From positions 54,547-118,546 of the forward strand of contig CAYVRT010000006.1 in NCBI GenBank assembly GCA_964453115.1: 64,000 nt of DNA, in the 5' to 3' direction. Below the pieces are notes generated by a model that saw nothing but the letters and a program-made list of their open reading frames with translations, did not search any database and was not told the DNA's origin. This document shows, piece after piece, positions 25,108 to 33,426 of the stretch; the first letter of the stretch is position 1, and each line of letters opens with the position of its first letter. A program made the translations under genes and the position numbers. This DNA comes from JAIWNK01 sp964453115 (GTDB lineage: Bacteria; Chloroflexota; Anaerolineae; Anaerolineales; Anaerolineaceae).

Positions 25108-25584
25108 CTACTTCAACCCGGTAAATGATTTGCGCAGCGGATAAACACCATCCGGCCAATCATCCGGCAGGATGAGGTGATCTGTCACCGGTGTGCCCTC
25201 AATTGTGACGCCCAACATCTCAATCAGTTCACGTTCATACAGTGTTGCTGCGGGCAGCAAATCGCACACGGTTGGCACAACCGCAGCGCTGTACGGGACA
25301 TTCACCCGCAAGGTGACAATTGCTGCTCCTTCGGCAAAGTGATACATCACATCCACACTGTTTTCGGCTGCCGCTTCGCCTTCCGGCGCTGGCTTGGCCG
25401 GCACATCCAACCCGGTAATTGCCACCAGGTATCCCCAATGCGCATCCACCAATGCCTGCACCGCAGCCTTCAGGTTCTGCGCCGCAATCCAGGCATCCAG
25501 GCGGTTCAGCTCTGGGCGTTTAAATTCATGCACGAGCGGCTGCAACATCGCCTCAGCATTTTGCAAAGCAGTTTCTGTATCCAT
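25108..25584 (-). CDS. Hydrogenase NuoC/MbhK-like subunit
   Basis: 158 residues. C-terminal NuoC signature is recognisable: ERELIEMLGVTIEGTP followed by LILPDDWPDGVYPLRK (matching the complex I 30 kDa signature ERE-x2-D-x-G). Structural subunit bridging small and large subunits. Start ATG 25584 chosen because GGAGG lies just upstream; the longer reading has an unlikely basic Cys-rich N-terminus and overlaps the small-subunit gene. The pre-Glu region is acidic, less conserved. Confidence 0.9.
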   Translation of the reverse strand: MDTETALQNAEAMLQPLVHEFKRPELNRLDAWIAAQNLKAAVQALVDAHWGYLVAITGLDVPAKPAPEGEAAAENSVDVMYHFAEGAAIVTLRVNVPYSAAVVPTVCDLLPAATLYERELIEMLGVTIEGTPVTDHLILPDDWPDGVYPLRKSFTGLK

Positions 25585-25600
25585 CGGTTTCCTCCGTTGC

Positions 25601-26089
25601 CTATTCTTCCACTGGCTGCGGGGCAGCATCCTTCTTTTGCAGGCTCTGCAAAAGCGCCACCACCCCATGAATGATTGCCTCTGGCCGCGGCGGGCAACCC
25701 GGCACATAAGCATCCACCGGAATTACCTCACCAATACTGCCCATCACGTTATAACAGCCCTGGAACGCACCGCCCGAAATGCCGCACGAACCAACAGCCA
25801 CAACAAATTTTGGCTCTGGCATCTGCTCATAAATGCGCAGCAAACGTTCGCGCGCCTGCCGTGAGACCGGGCCAGTGCAAATCAGCACATCGGCATGGCG
25901 CGGGCTGCCCTGCAGCTTAATGCCAAACCGTTCCAAGTCATAGCGCGGTGTCAGCGTTGCCAGAATTTCAATGTCACAACCATTGCAAGAACCGCTGTTA
26001 AAGTGAATTACCCAGGGTGAGTTGACCCGCGCCCAGGTTTTAATCTGTTCCAATGCTCGCTGCCAGGGGGTATCCAGTTTCATTTCCAT
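25601..26089 (-). CDS. Group 4 [NiFe]-hydrogenase small subunit (NuoB/EchC/MbhJ-like)
   Basis: 162 residues. Ligands of the proximal [4Fe-4S] cluster are visible: Cys35 and Cys38 in GSCNGCDIE, Cys102 in VGSCGIS, Cys132 in VPGCPPRPE. The GSCNGCDIE wording is characteristic of Ech/Mbh-type small subunits rather than of respiratory NuoB, where CC precedes the first ligand. ATG 26089 has AGGAG upstream; a second in-frame ATG two codons later is possible. Confidence 0.94.
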   Translation of the reverse strand: MEMKLDTPWQRALEQIKTWARVNSPWVIHFNSGSCNGCDIEILATLTPRYDLERFGIKLQGSPRHADVLICTGPVSRQARERLLRIYEQMPEPKFVVAVGSCGISGGAFQGCYNVMGSIGEVIPVDAYVPGCPPRPEAIIHGVVALLQSLQKKDAAPQPVEE

Positions 26090-26138
26090 TGCACACTCCT
26101 TTAATCCAGACGTATCATACCCGAATTGCCGGATAAAA

Positions 26139-26456
26139 TCAACCCAGCAGCAGGGCCACCAGGGCCAGCGTCAAACCGACCAGGTAGGGAATCATTGAAG
26201 GGTTCAGTTCGCCTGTTGCCAGCACCAGCACGCCCAGGTGCAAAATGGCGAAGAAAAACGCAATCAAGAAAAACGGACGATAGCCCGGTGCAGCCATTTC
26301 GGAAGGCGCCAGTTCACCGCTGCCATACAGGGTGCGCTTGAGGCTTGAACCTTCCACATCCGGCGCAAGCACTTTGCCAATTCCAAAAATAATCAGCACC
26401 AAAGGCACATAAATCAAGAATGCAATCGGCGGCGTCAGCAAAATATCCAGATCCAT
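26139..26456 (-). CDS. Hydrogenase membrane subunit, NuoA/MbhI-like
   Basis: 105 residues with three hydrophobic segments (about 7-28, 58-80, 84-104). The middle loop YGSGELAPSEMAAPGYRPFF resembles the NuoA YECG...R-F loop but lacks its Cys. Small membrane subunit expected next to NuoH. AGGAGG lies immediately upstream, in the tail of the NuoM-like gene. Confidence 0.78.
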   Translation of the reverse strand: MDLDILLTPPIAFLIYVPLVLIIFGIGKVLAPDVEGSSLKRTLYGSGELAPSEMAAPGYRPFFLIAFFFAILHLGVLVLATGELNPSMIPYLVGLTLALVALLLG

Positions 26457-26466
26457 GCCTCTCCTC

Positions 26467-28008
26467 CTAGTAGAACAACAAACGCATCAGGCTGTCGGCA
26501 GCCGGCTCATACCAACCAGCGGCCAAAGTCGGCCAAAAGCCCAGCAGCACCACCAGTCCAATCATCAGCACCAGTGGCAGGCCCAGCCAAAAGCTCATCG
26601 CTGCGCCTTGCTGCACCACAGCCGAAGGCTGCTGCCGGTACATGCGGTTGACCAGCGGAGCGTAATAGCCCAATGACAAAACGCTGTTCAATGCAGCAAA
26701 CACCACCAGTCCAATTACCCACGGACTTTGCGTGCCAAAACCAGCCACAAAGATTTGCCACTTGGACATGAAGCCCGCCAGCGGCGGCAAACCGCCCAGG
26801 CCCATCACCGCCACACCAATGGCAAACGCTGCCAGCGGATAGCGCCGTGCAGCACCGGCCAGGTCATCCATCATCAACGGGCCATGCTTGCCGCGCGCAA
26901 CATATAACGTGTAGAGCAGCGCCCCAACGCCCAAAAAGGCCAGGCCCTTCATCAGCATGTGCGTGATGAGGTGGAAGAAACCACCCGCCGCAGCCGCCTG
27001 ACTGCCAAAGCCAAAGGCTGCGCCAAAGCCAATCAGCATGTAGCCCATATGTGCCAGGCTGGAATAGGCTAGCAAGCGCTTCACCTGTGTTTGCCGGAGC
27101 GCCATCAAGTTGCCAAGCAGCATGTTCAATGCCCCAAAGCCCAGCAGCAAATAGCCCCAGGTTTCAGCCATGTTGGGCAGCACCGCCAGCGAACGCAGCA
27201 TTGCCACCAGGCCAGCTTCAATTACCACACCCGAAAGCATGGCGCTGATGCCGCTCGGCGCCTGCGAGTGCGCATCCGGCAGCCAGGTGTGCATCGGCAC
27301 CAATGCAGTCTTGACGCCAAAACCAATCAGCAGTAAGGCACCCGCCACCCACACCACGGGCGAAGCGCCAGCAGCCAGGGCCTGGTGAATGGCCGACAAA
27401 TTAAGCGCCCCGGCCTCAAGGAAGAGCAGAGCAACGCCCAACAGCACAAATACGGAACCAACCGCACTCTGCACCAGGTATTTGATACCCGCTTCCAGCG
27501 AAGCCGACTGATGGTGATAGAACGCCACCAGCATATATGATGTAATTGCCATGCCCTCGAACCAAACCCACAAATTGAACAAATCGTGCGCGCAGCCCAG
27601 GCCAATCATCATCCCCATCATCGCCGTCAACAGAGCGTAGTACTTTTCCTCGCCTGGCTCGCCCTGCATATAGGTCACCGAGTAGAGTGTAACCAGCACG
27701 GTCAACACCAACACCACACTTGCCAGCAACAGGCTAATGCCATCAAAACGCAGCAGAATGCCGTTGACATCTGTTGCCATCCGGGCAATCGTCACCCCAA
27801 AAGGCCGACCCTCCGATAAAAAGCCCTGCGCGGCAAAATATAACAAAACGCCCGTTGCTGCCTGTGAAAGCAGCGCCACCCAGCGAGCCGGGTTGCCATG
27901 GCTGGAATCACCTACCCGCCGGGCAACCAACCGCCCCACCAGGTAGGTAAGTGCCGCCCCCAGGAAAGGCGTTACCAGCAACCAAATCAATGCGGTATAT
28001 GATTGCAT
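26467..28008 (-). CDS. Antiporter-like hydrogenase subunit (NuoM/MrpD/MbhH-like)
   Basis: 513 residues and about 14 membrane helices. The proton_antipo_M core is plain: GFGVKTALVPMHTWLPDAHSQAPSG with the channel Lys, and FLLAYSSLAHMGYMLIG-type segment with the second Lys. A Glu in NLWVWFEGMAITSYMLV is the TM5 carboxylate of the family. Likely pumps H+ or Na+ driven by electron flow from ferredoxin to protons. GGGAGG precedes ATG 28008, 3 bases after the previous gene. Confidence 0.92.
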   Translation of the reverse strand: MQSYTALIWLLVTPFLGAALTYLVGRLVARRVGDSSHGNPARWVALLSQAATGVLLYFAAQGFLSEGRPFGVTIARMATDVNGILLRFDGISLLLASVVLVLTVLVTLYSVTYMQGEPGEEKYYALLTAMMGMMIGLGCAHDLFNLWVWFEGMAITSYMLVAFYHHQSASLEAGIKYLVQSAVGSVFVLLGVALLFLEAGALNLSAIHQALAAGASPVVWVAGALLLIGFGVKTALVPMHTWLPDAHSQAPSGISAMLSGVVIEAGLVAMLRSLAVLPNMAETWGYLLLGFGALNMLLGNLMALRQTQVKRLLAYSSLAHMGYMLIGFGAAFGFGSQAAAAGGFFHLITHMLMKGLAFLGVGALLYTLYVARGKHGPLMMDDLAGAARRYPLAAFAIGVAVMGLGGLPPLAGFMSKWQIFVAGFGTQSPWVIGLVVFAALNSVLSLGYYAPLVNRMYRQQPSAVVQQGAAMSFWLGLPLVLMIGLVVLLGFWPTLAAGWYEPAADSLMRLLFY

Positions 28009-28011
28009 TGT

Positions 28012-29760
28012 TTACCTCCCACCCAGAACGACGACCAACAGCACAATCACCAACCCGGCCACAATCCCGAACACATTCCAGTTCATCCAGCCGGTTTGGG
28101 TCACGCGCAGCGCCTCGCCCAGTTTCTGCGTGCCACCAACAATGGCACGGTTAATGGCCTCAAAGCCAAAACTATGTTCTGCCGCCCAGCCAATGCCCCG
28201 CAAGGCCCGCCCCAAACCGCTCAGCCGCTCGTGCTGCCACCAGGCCAGCAGGCCCAGCGCCACCACCGCCAAAGCGATCAGAGTCGGCAACGAAAGCACC
28301 TCTTCCAGTATCTCCAGGCTGCCAGCAATGTGAATATGGTGATGGGGCAAACTACCGCCCAACAATTGCGAGAACGGGCCAGCCAGCAGCCAGGTCGTCA
28401 ATGCGCCCAGCGCCAACGGAATGAGCGCAACCCGCATCGCCACCCCAGCATCATGTCCATGCAGCGGACTGCGCGGCTTGCCATAAAACACCATCGTCAC
28501 CATCCGATAGGTATAGAACGCCGTCAGACCGGCACCAATCAACATGCCCACATAGGCCCATACCGGCCCATGCTTTAGCCCGGCTTCCAGTACCAGTTCC
28601 TTGCTCCAAAAGCCATTCAGGATTGGAATACCCGCCAGCGCCAGCGCACCAATGACGAACACCGCCCGTGTGATGGGCATTTGTTTGCCAAGGCCACCCA
28701 TCAGGCGCATATCACGCGTCCCAACCGCATGAATCACCGCTCCCGCCGCAAGGAAGAGCAATGCCTTGAAGACACTGTGGCTGAGCAGGTGGAACTGACT
28801 GGCATAAATGCCGCCCACCCCCACCGCATAGACCATATAGCCCAATTGACTGACCGTTGAATAGGCCAGGACGCGCTTCAGGTCATTTGCCACCAGCGCC
28901 ATCACCGCAGCCATCAAAGCCGTCACCAGGCCCACAATCGTCACCGCATCCGTCCACCCCGGCACCGCATGGAAAGCCGGGTAGAAGCGCGCCAGCAAAT
29001 AAACGCCCGCGTTGACCATCGTTGCAGCGTGAATCAGGGCACTAATGGGCGTCGGCGCTTCCATGGCATCCGGCAACCAGGTCTGGAAAGGAAACTGCGC
29101 CGATTTTGCCGCAGCCGCCAGCAAACCACCAAACGCCATCCATGCCAACACCCCGGCCGGCACAATGGCCGGGTTTTCAATCAGGGCCTGAATATCATAA
29201 CTGCCCGTATAAACAAACAGCACCAGCGCACCCACCAGCAAGCCAATCCCGCCCAGTTGTGTAATGACGAGCGCCTTCATACCGCCCGCCACCGCCTTTG
29301 GATCGTCGTTGTTGAACGAAATCAGGGCATAGGAACACAGCGCTGTAATCTCCCAAAAGAAAAACATCAACAACAAATTGCTTGTCAACACCAGGCCAAC
29401 CATGCCGCCAATGAAAAACAGCACCATCGCGTAATAACGGCCCAATGCGTGTTCACCACGCATATAATCCACCGAAAAAATGACCGCCAGGCTGCCAATT
29501 ACCGTTGCAACCGCCGCCAGGAAGATGCCCAACCCATCGGCCACAAAGGTGAAATCACCAAACACGCCGCCAACCGGAAAATTGAGCACCACCTCGCCCC
29601 CACTGCGCGGCAACATGGCTACCCCGCAGGCACCCGCAGCCACCGAGAACACCACAGCCAGGCCATGTTGCAAACGCGGTCGGGCATCCCCAGCCAGCCA
29701 GACAAATAGCGCCCCAGCCCAGGGCAGCAAAATCATCGCAGCTACCAAAATGAGCATCAT
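28012..29760 (-). CDS. Antiporter-like hydrogenase subunit (NuoL/MrpA-like)
   Basis: 582 residues, about 15 helices. Carries the Proton_antipo_N and _M segments: FFFWEITALCSYALISF with the TM5 Glu, AAAKSAQFPFQTWLPDAMEAPTPISAL with the TM7 Lys, and VLAYSTVSQLGYMVYA. The C-terminus lacks an evident long lateral helix of the true NuoL length (about 610 and more), though a helix from about 515 onward may act similarly. Second pumping module of the complex. GGAGG in the end of the NuoK-like gene precedes ATG 29760. Confidence 0.92.
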   Translation of the reverse strand: MMLILVAAMILLPWAGALFVWLAGDARPRLQHGLAVVFSVAAGACGVAMLPRSGGEVVLNFPVGGVFGDFTFVADGLGIFLAAVATVIGSLAVIFSVDYMRGEHALGRYYAMVLFFIGGMVGLVLTSNLLLMFFFWEITALCSYALISFNNDDPKAVAGGMKALVITQLGGIGLLVGALVLFVYTGSYDIQALIENPAIVPAGVLAWMAFGGLLAAAAKSAQFPFQTWLPDAMEAPTPISALIHAATMVNAGVYLLARFYPAFHAVPGWTDAVTIVGLVTALMAAVMALVANDLKRVLAYSTVSQLGYMVYAVGVGGIYASQFHLLSHSVFKALLFLAAGAVIHAVGTRDMRLMGGLGKQMPITRAVFVIGALALAGIPILNGFWSKELVLEAGLKHGPVWAYVGMLIGAGLTAFYTYRMVTMVFYGKPRSPLHGHDAGVAMRVALIPLALGALTTWLLAGPFSQLLGGSLPHHHIHIAGSLEILEEVLSLPTLIALAVVALGLLAWWQHERLSGLGRALRGIGWAAEHSFGFEAINRAIVGGTQKLGEALRVTQTGWMNWNVFGIVAGLVIVLLVVVLGGR

Positions 29761-29765
29761 GATTT

Positions 29766-30077
29766 CTACCTCCGCAGCGAAGTGAGCGCTTTGATATCCA
29801 GCGTGCCAAGCCGCTGCCGAATCTGCACGGCCAGGGTCAGCCCAATGACGGCCACAATCGTATCCGCCACAATCACCGTCAGCGCCAGGCTCTGCGCCTC
29901 ATTGACGGCATTGCGCAGCCTTCCGGCCAGCACCAGCGCCAGCATGGCGCCCTTGACCAAAATTTGCAACGCAACGATGACTTTAATCAAATTACGAGTT
30001 GCCAGCAGCGCATATAGCCCCACCCCCAACAGGCCAAGCACAGCCACAAACACCAGGCTTGCAATGGAAATATTCAT
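29766..30077 (-). CDS. Hydrogenase membrane subunit, NuoK/MrpC/MbhG-like
   Basis: 103 residues, three helices, with NuoK-type charged positions in the middle helix region (LYALLATRNLIKVIVALQILVKGA and the ALTVIVADTIVAVIGL segment with a buried Asp in place of the usual Glu). ATGA overlap with the preceding gene. Confidence 0.87.
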   Translation of the reverse strand: MNISIASLVFVAVLGLLGVGLYALLATRNLIKVIVALQILVKGAMLALVLAGRLRNAVNEAQSLALTVIVADTIVAVIGLTLAVQIRQRLGTLDIKALTSLRR

Positions 30078-30577
30078 GCCGATTCCTCCTCAGGGTCGCC
30101 GGTTTTCTTCGCTTCCGAAAGCAGCCCCATCATCCCCAGCACCCCCGCAAAGATGAGCACCACCTGCAAGAGCAAATCCACCATGCGGTTTCCCCACACC
30201 CAATTGGAGAAGGAAGCCGAATCCGTCGCCCGCAGCCAGGGCAAGGGCAACAAATCGGGCAGCACCTGCCAGGCCAACAGCCCAGCCGCAGCCAGCACCA
30301 ACACCCACGAAAGCGGGCGCGGCAGCGGCGCAGGCAGTACGGTTGCATCCTCCCCAGCAATATTAATTGCGAACACAAACAAAACGGTCACCAAACCAGC
30401 ACCCACGCTCAGTTCGATGACCGCAAGTTCGGCAGCGCCCATCAAGTACAGCAAAACCGCCACCAAGGCACTGCAACCAGCCAGCCACAATGCCGATGTC
30501 AGCAATCGCTGCGCTCGAATGGCAAGAATGGCGCATACCACGATACCCGCCACAACCAGACCATGCCAGATGAGCAT
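30074..30577 (-). CDS. Hydrogenase membrane subunit with fused MbhD/MbhE (DUF4040-MrpB)-like parts
   Basis: 167 residues, five hydrophobic segments. The first half has the DUF4040 signature GAAELAVIELSVGAGLVTVLF, as in MbhD or the MrpA C-terminus; the last third (GNRMVDLLLQVVLIFAGVLGMMGLL) resembles the MbhE/MrpB family. It may equally be described as NuoJ-like. First gene of the operon, with AAGGAGG 11 bases before ATG 30577 and a good promoter 48 bases upstream. Confidence 0.78.
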   Translation of the reverse strand: MLIWHGLVVAGIVVCAILAIRAQRLLTSALWLAGCSALVAVLLYLMGAAELAVIELSVGAGLVTVLFVFAINIAGEDATVLPAPLPRPLSWVLVLAAAGLLAWQVLPDLLPLPWLRATDSASFSNWVWGNRMVDLLLQVVLIFAGVLGMMGLLSEAKKTGDPEEESA

Positions 30578-30624
30578 AATAGATTGAACCTCCTTAAGAT
30601 GGGGTTAAAAATAGCGTTCACTTC

Positions 30625-30653
30625 CTTATACCGCAAAAAGCCAATTTTGTCAC
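30625..30653 (-). promoter_or_regulatory. Promoter of the hydrogenase operon
   Basis: Minus strand GTGACA (30653-30648), 17-base spacer, TATAAG (30630-30625). Predicted start near 30618, 41 bases before the first ATG. The -35 overlaps a CACGTG palindrome (30651-30656). Confidence 0.7.
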
Positions 30654-30700
30654 GTGAAAGACTTCCTAATCCTGTATGTCATGTTCCCCCCCCATGCAGC

Positions 30701-32401
30701 TCAATCGCGCTGCCGGCGCCGATTCGAGCGCCACATATCCAGGAACACACCCCAAACCAGAGCCCCCGCCACCAGCATGGAGCCAATGAAACCAATCACC
30801 CCCAGAACCGGGATGAAACTCCACGACTCGTTCGGCGAAACGCCCATTGCAATCGCCGACCCAACAATCATACCGGCCAGAATCACCCCCACCGTCAGCC
30901 GATTGGTGATGGTATAGACATGCTGCACCTGCTGCCCAAAATCAGGAATATCCAGACCAATGCGCAGAGCGCCCTGCCCCATCTGATCGAGCAAAGTCTC
31001 CATCGCCCGCGGCAAGGCCTGCGCCAACCGCCCCGCCTCGCGCAACATGCCAGCCAGTTGAAAGACCCAGGTCTGCGGGTTGAGACGCTGCAATAACATC
31101 TGCTGTGCCACCACCGTCAGCACGTCCACAACCGAAATTTGCGGGTCCAGTTGCCGAGCCACAGCCTCGGCCTGAATCAACGTCTTGATTGCCAGGCTCA
31201 GCTCACCGGGCAAACGAATGCCATGCTGATAAATGAGCACCAGCACCTCACTCAGCAACGCAGCAAACGAAATGCGGCCCAGTTCCGCTTCCAGGTAACG
31301 CGCAATCAGGCGATCCACTTCACGCTGCAAAATCCGTTCGCGCACCGGACGAGTCGGCGTGCCAATCGTCAAGATTAGCCGCACCACCTCGCCACTATCA
31401 TGGCGCAGGATAGCCTGCACCACATCGCCAAGCGCCTGCCGCTGATCGGGCAGCAACACACCCATCATCCCCAGATCAATATACACCAGTGAATGCGTCT
31501 GACGATCCACCATCAAATTTCCCGGGTGTGGGTCAGCATGGAAAAAACCCTCAATCAGCAATTGCGTAAAAATACTGCGTACCAGGACATCTGCCAGCAG
31601 CCCGCAATCTACCCCCAGCAGATTGAGTTGCTCCCGGTCTTTAATCTTGACCCCATCCACCTGCTCCATCACCATCACCCGTCCGGTCACCATCTCCCAG
31701 TAAATGTAGGGAACATGCACCCGCCCCTGATTTTTCATCAAACGGCGCAAACGGTCGGCATTGGTTCCCTCATTACGATAATCCATCTCCAATGCCAGCG
31801 AACGGGTAAATTCTTCCACAACCCCACGAATGGCATAGCGACGCCCCCAGGCAGTCCGCGCTTCCACCAGCCGGGCAATCTCGCACAGAATCTCCATATC
31901 GGCAGTCACCTGCGCCTCCACCCCGGGACGCAGCACCTTGACCACGACCGGGTTGAGGTTCGGTAAAACGGCGCGATGCACCTGCCCCAGTGAAGCCGCC
32001 GCCAGTGGTTGTTCCTCAAACGATAAGAAAACATCCCCAAGCGGTCGTCCTAACTCGCGCTCCAAAATTTCCTTCACCTGTTCAAACGGAAACGGCGCCA
32101 CTTCATCCTGCAACCGGCTGAGCTCCGGAATCCAATCCTGCGGCAGCAGGTCGGTGCGGCTCGAAAGCACCTGCCCCAGCTTGACAAATGTCGGCCCCAG
32201 GTCTTGCAGCATCAACCGCAGCCGCTCCGCCAGGCTGCGCTCGCGGAATTCCCCCAATGGCAGGTGCAACCGATCGCGCAACCAGGCACGCACATCTTGA
32301 ATCTCTTCCTGATCAATCAAGAAATCAAACCCATAGCGCAGCAAAACCGCCTGCACATCGCGCCAACGCTGCAACCCGCGAACCGCCCGAATGGTCTTCA
32401 T
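30701..32401 (-). CDS. ABC1/UbiB-family atypical protein kinase
   Basis: 566 residues. ABC1 signature KLGQVLSSRTDLLP (KxGQ motif) near residue 75, the Ala-rich loop AAASLGQVHRA (about 130), VVKVLRPGVE with the ATP-site Lys, FHADPHPGNLMV catalytic segment and VYIDLGMMG. Two C-terminal membrane helices (about 500-555) anchor it. Related proteins support quinone or isoprenoid-lipid metabolism; the substrate here is unknown. It starts directly downstream of a TATAAT without a ribosome binding site and shares its intergenic region with the phasin/PhaR genes. Confidence 0.9.
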   Translation of the reverse strand: MKTIRAVRGLQRWRDVQAVLLRYGFDFLIDQEEIQDVRAWLRDRLHLPLGEFRERSLAERLRLMLQDLGPTFVKLGQVLSSRTDLLPQDWIPELSRLQDEVAPFPFEQVKEILERELGRPLGDVFLSFEEQPLAAASLGQVHRAVLPNLNPVVVKVLRPGVEAQVTADMEILCEIARLVEARTAWGRRYAIRGVVEEFTRSLALEMDYRNEGTNADRLRRLMKNQGRVHVPYIYWEMVTGRVMVMEQVDGVKIKDREQLNLLGVDCGLLADVLVRSIFTQLLIEGFFHADPHPGNLMVDRQTHSLVYIDLGMMGVLLPDQRQALGDVVQAILRHDSGEVVRLILTIGTPTRPVRERILQREVDRLIARYLEAELGRISFAALLSEVLVLIYQHGIRLPGELSLAIKTLIQAEAVARQLDPQISVVDVLTVVAQQMLLQRLNPQTWVFQLAGMLREAGRLAQALPRAMETLLDQMGQGALRIGLDIPDFGQQVQHVYTITNRLTVGVILAGMIVGSAIAMGVSPNESWSFIPVLGVIGFIGSMLVAGALVWGVFLDMWRSNRRRQRD

Positions 32402-32408
32402 ACTTTCT

Positions 32409-32414
32409 ATTATA
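32409..32414 (-). promoter_or_regulatory. -10 element of ABC1 kinase gene (likely leaderless)
   Basis: Minus strand TATAAT at 32414-32409 followed by 7 bases (AGAAAGT) and the ATG. No Shine-Dalgarno at normal distance; transcription would begin at or next to the start codon. Confidence 0.6.
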
Positions 32415-32420
32415 CCCCTA

Positions 32421-32448
32421 TTGACTTTTTGACGCGACGCGTTATAAT
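32421..32448 (+). promoter_or_regulatory. Promoter of phasin-like/PhaR genes
   Basis: TTGACT (32421-32426), 16-base spacer, TATAAT (32443-32448). The spacer contains two adjacent GACGC direct repeats (32431-32440). Confidence 0.75.
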
Positions 32449-32456
32449 CAAATCAA

Positions 32457-32471
32457 TGACGCAGCGCGTCA
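32457..32471. promoter_or_regulatory. Candidate operator palindrome
   Basis: TGACGC-AGC-GCGTCA, a perfect 6-bp inverted repeat placed right at the predicted start of the phasin-like transcript. Together with GACGC at 32431 and 32436 it makes four half-sites around the promoter, suitable for an autoregulating repressor such as the PhaR-like protein encoded downstream (inference). Confidence 0.55.
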
Positions 32472-32499
32472 CAAAAAAATTCACTCGGAGGTATGTTCC

Positions 32500-32859
32500 A
32501 TGTCCACCCAACCCCAAACACACGACGAAGCTCACGAAAAAGAGGAAAAGCACAACCCCTTCTACCAAACCCTGCGCAAACTCACCCTGGCAGCTGTTGG
32601 CGCAACCATGATTGCCCAAGAAGAAGTTGAAGGCTTCATCAGCCGAATGGCCGAACGCGGCGAAATTGCCGAAAAAGATGCCCGGCGGCTGATGCGTGAG
32701 GCAATTGAACGGCGCGAAAAGGCCGAGCGCGAGCGCAAGGCTCAGGCAATTCAGGCCCACCCGGCGGTTGCCACCAAAGCCGATGTAGATGCCCTCTCCG
32801 CCCGCATTGCCGAGCTAAGCACCAAACTGGAAGAAATGAAGAAAGCTCAGGAAAAGTAG
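32500..32859 (+). CDS. Phasin-like / PHA granule-associated protein
   Basis: 119 residues, highly charged and helical: EEKHNPFYQTLRKLTLAAVGATMIAQEEVEGFISRMAERGEIAEKDARRL is the phasin-superfamily (COG3937-like) pattern, followed by a Lys/Glu coiled coil to the end. Such proteins coat polyhydroxyalkanoate granules or act as small helical regulators. GGAGG 8 bases before ATG 32500. It is followed after 7 bases by a PhaR-like repressor, the classic phasin-repressor pairing; no PHA synthase is in this window. Confidence 0.75.
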   Translation: MSTQPQTHDEAHEKEEKHNPFYQTLRKLTLAAVGATMIAQEEVEGFISRMAERGEIAEKDARRLMREAIERREKAERERKAQAIQAHPAVATKADVDALSARIAELSTKLEEMKKAQEK

Positions 32860-32866
32860 CCCTTCC

Positions 32867-33373
32867 ATGCGCATCATCAAGCGCTACACCAACCGCAAGC
32901 TCTACGACCCGCAAATGGGCAGCTACATCAGCCTCAACGAAATTGCCCAGGCCATTCAACTCGGCGAAGAAATCCAGGTTCTCGACCACAACAGCGGAGA
33001 AGACCTGACCACCGCCACGTTGATTCAGGTTATCCTCGAACAGCAAAAACAGGCACTGGTGCAGTTGCCGGGGGCTTTCTTTGCACGCTTGCTGCAAACG
33101 GGAAGCGGCTTGCATCGTTCCATCAATGCATTCCTCGACCCATCCGGCAGCTACGAACAAGAAACCCACCGCCGGGTGATGCAGCTTGTGGACAAAGGGC
33201 TTTTCTCGCAGAGCGAAGGAGAGCATCTCCTCAGCTTGCTGCTCGACCCCAGTCTGCACCCTGCCCCGCCTGCCGACCCACAAGACCCGGCCTCAGCAGA
33301 AGAATTTTCCAGCTTGCAACAACAAATTGAAAAACTCGAACAACAAATTCGGGCATTGCAAAACGAAGCATAA
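32867..33373 (+). CDS. phaR: PhaR-like polyhydroxyalkanoate synthesis repressor
   Basis: 168 residues. The N-terminal DNA-binding domain is clear: IKRYTNRKLYDPQMGSYISL followed by NEIAQAIQLGEEIQVLDHNSGEDLT (residues 3-50), the hallmark of PhaR. A middle helical part (ILEQQKQAL...LHRSINAFLDPS) and a C-terminal coiled coil (EEFSSLQQQIEKLEQQIRAL) follow. Known PhaR proteins bind PHA granules and repress phasin genes and themselves. Co-transcribed with the phasin-like gene; ends at a strong terminator. Confidence 0.85.
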   Translation: MRIIKRYTNRKLYDPQMGSYISLNEIAQAIQLGEEIQVLDHNSGEDLTTATLIQVILEQQKQALVQLPGAFFARLLQTGSGLHRSINAFLDPSGSYEQETHRRVMQLVDKGLFSQSEGEHLLSLLLDPSLHPAPPADPQDPASAEEFSSLQQQIEKLEQQIRALQNEA

Positions 33374-33411
33374 AAAAAGCGGCGAGGCTTTTCAAGCCCC
33401 GCCGCTTTTTC
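33374..33411. terminator. Bidirectional intrinsic terminator after phaR
   Basis: A-run, GCGGCG and GGCTT pairing with AAGCC and CGCCGC, then TTTTT; one internal mismatch. The A- and T-runs on either side let it serve both the plus-strand phaR transcript and the minus-strand macroglobulin gene, whose stop is at 33427. Confidence 0.85.
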
Positions 33412-33426
33412 TCTTTCATTCGTCCC

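Noticed and set aside
30686..30693. Run of eight C after the ABC1 gene
   Set aside because: Intergenic; no stem or known signal nearby, so not called as a feature.
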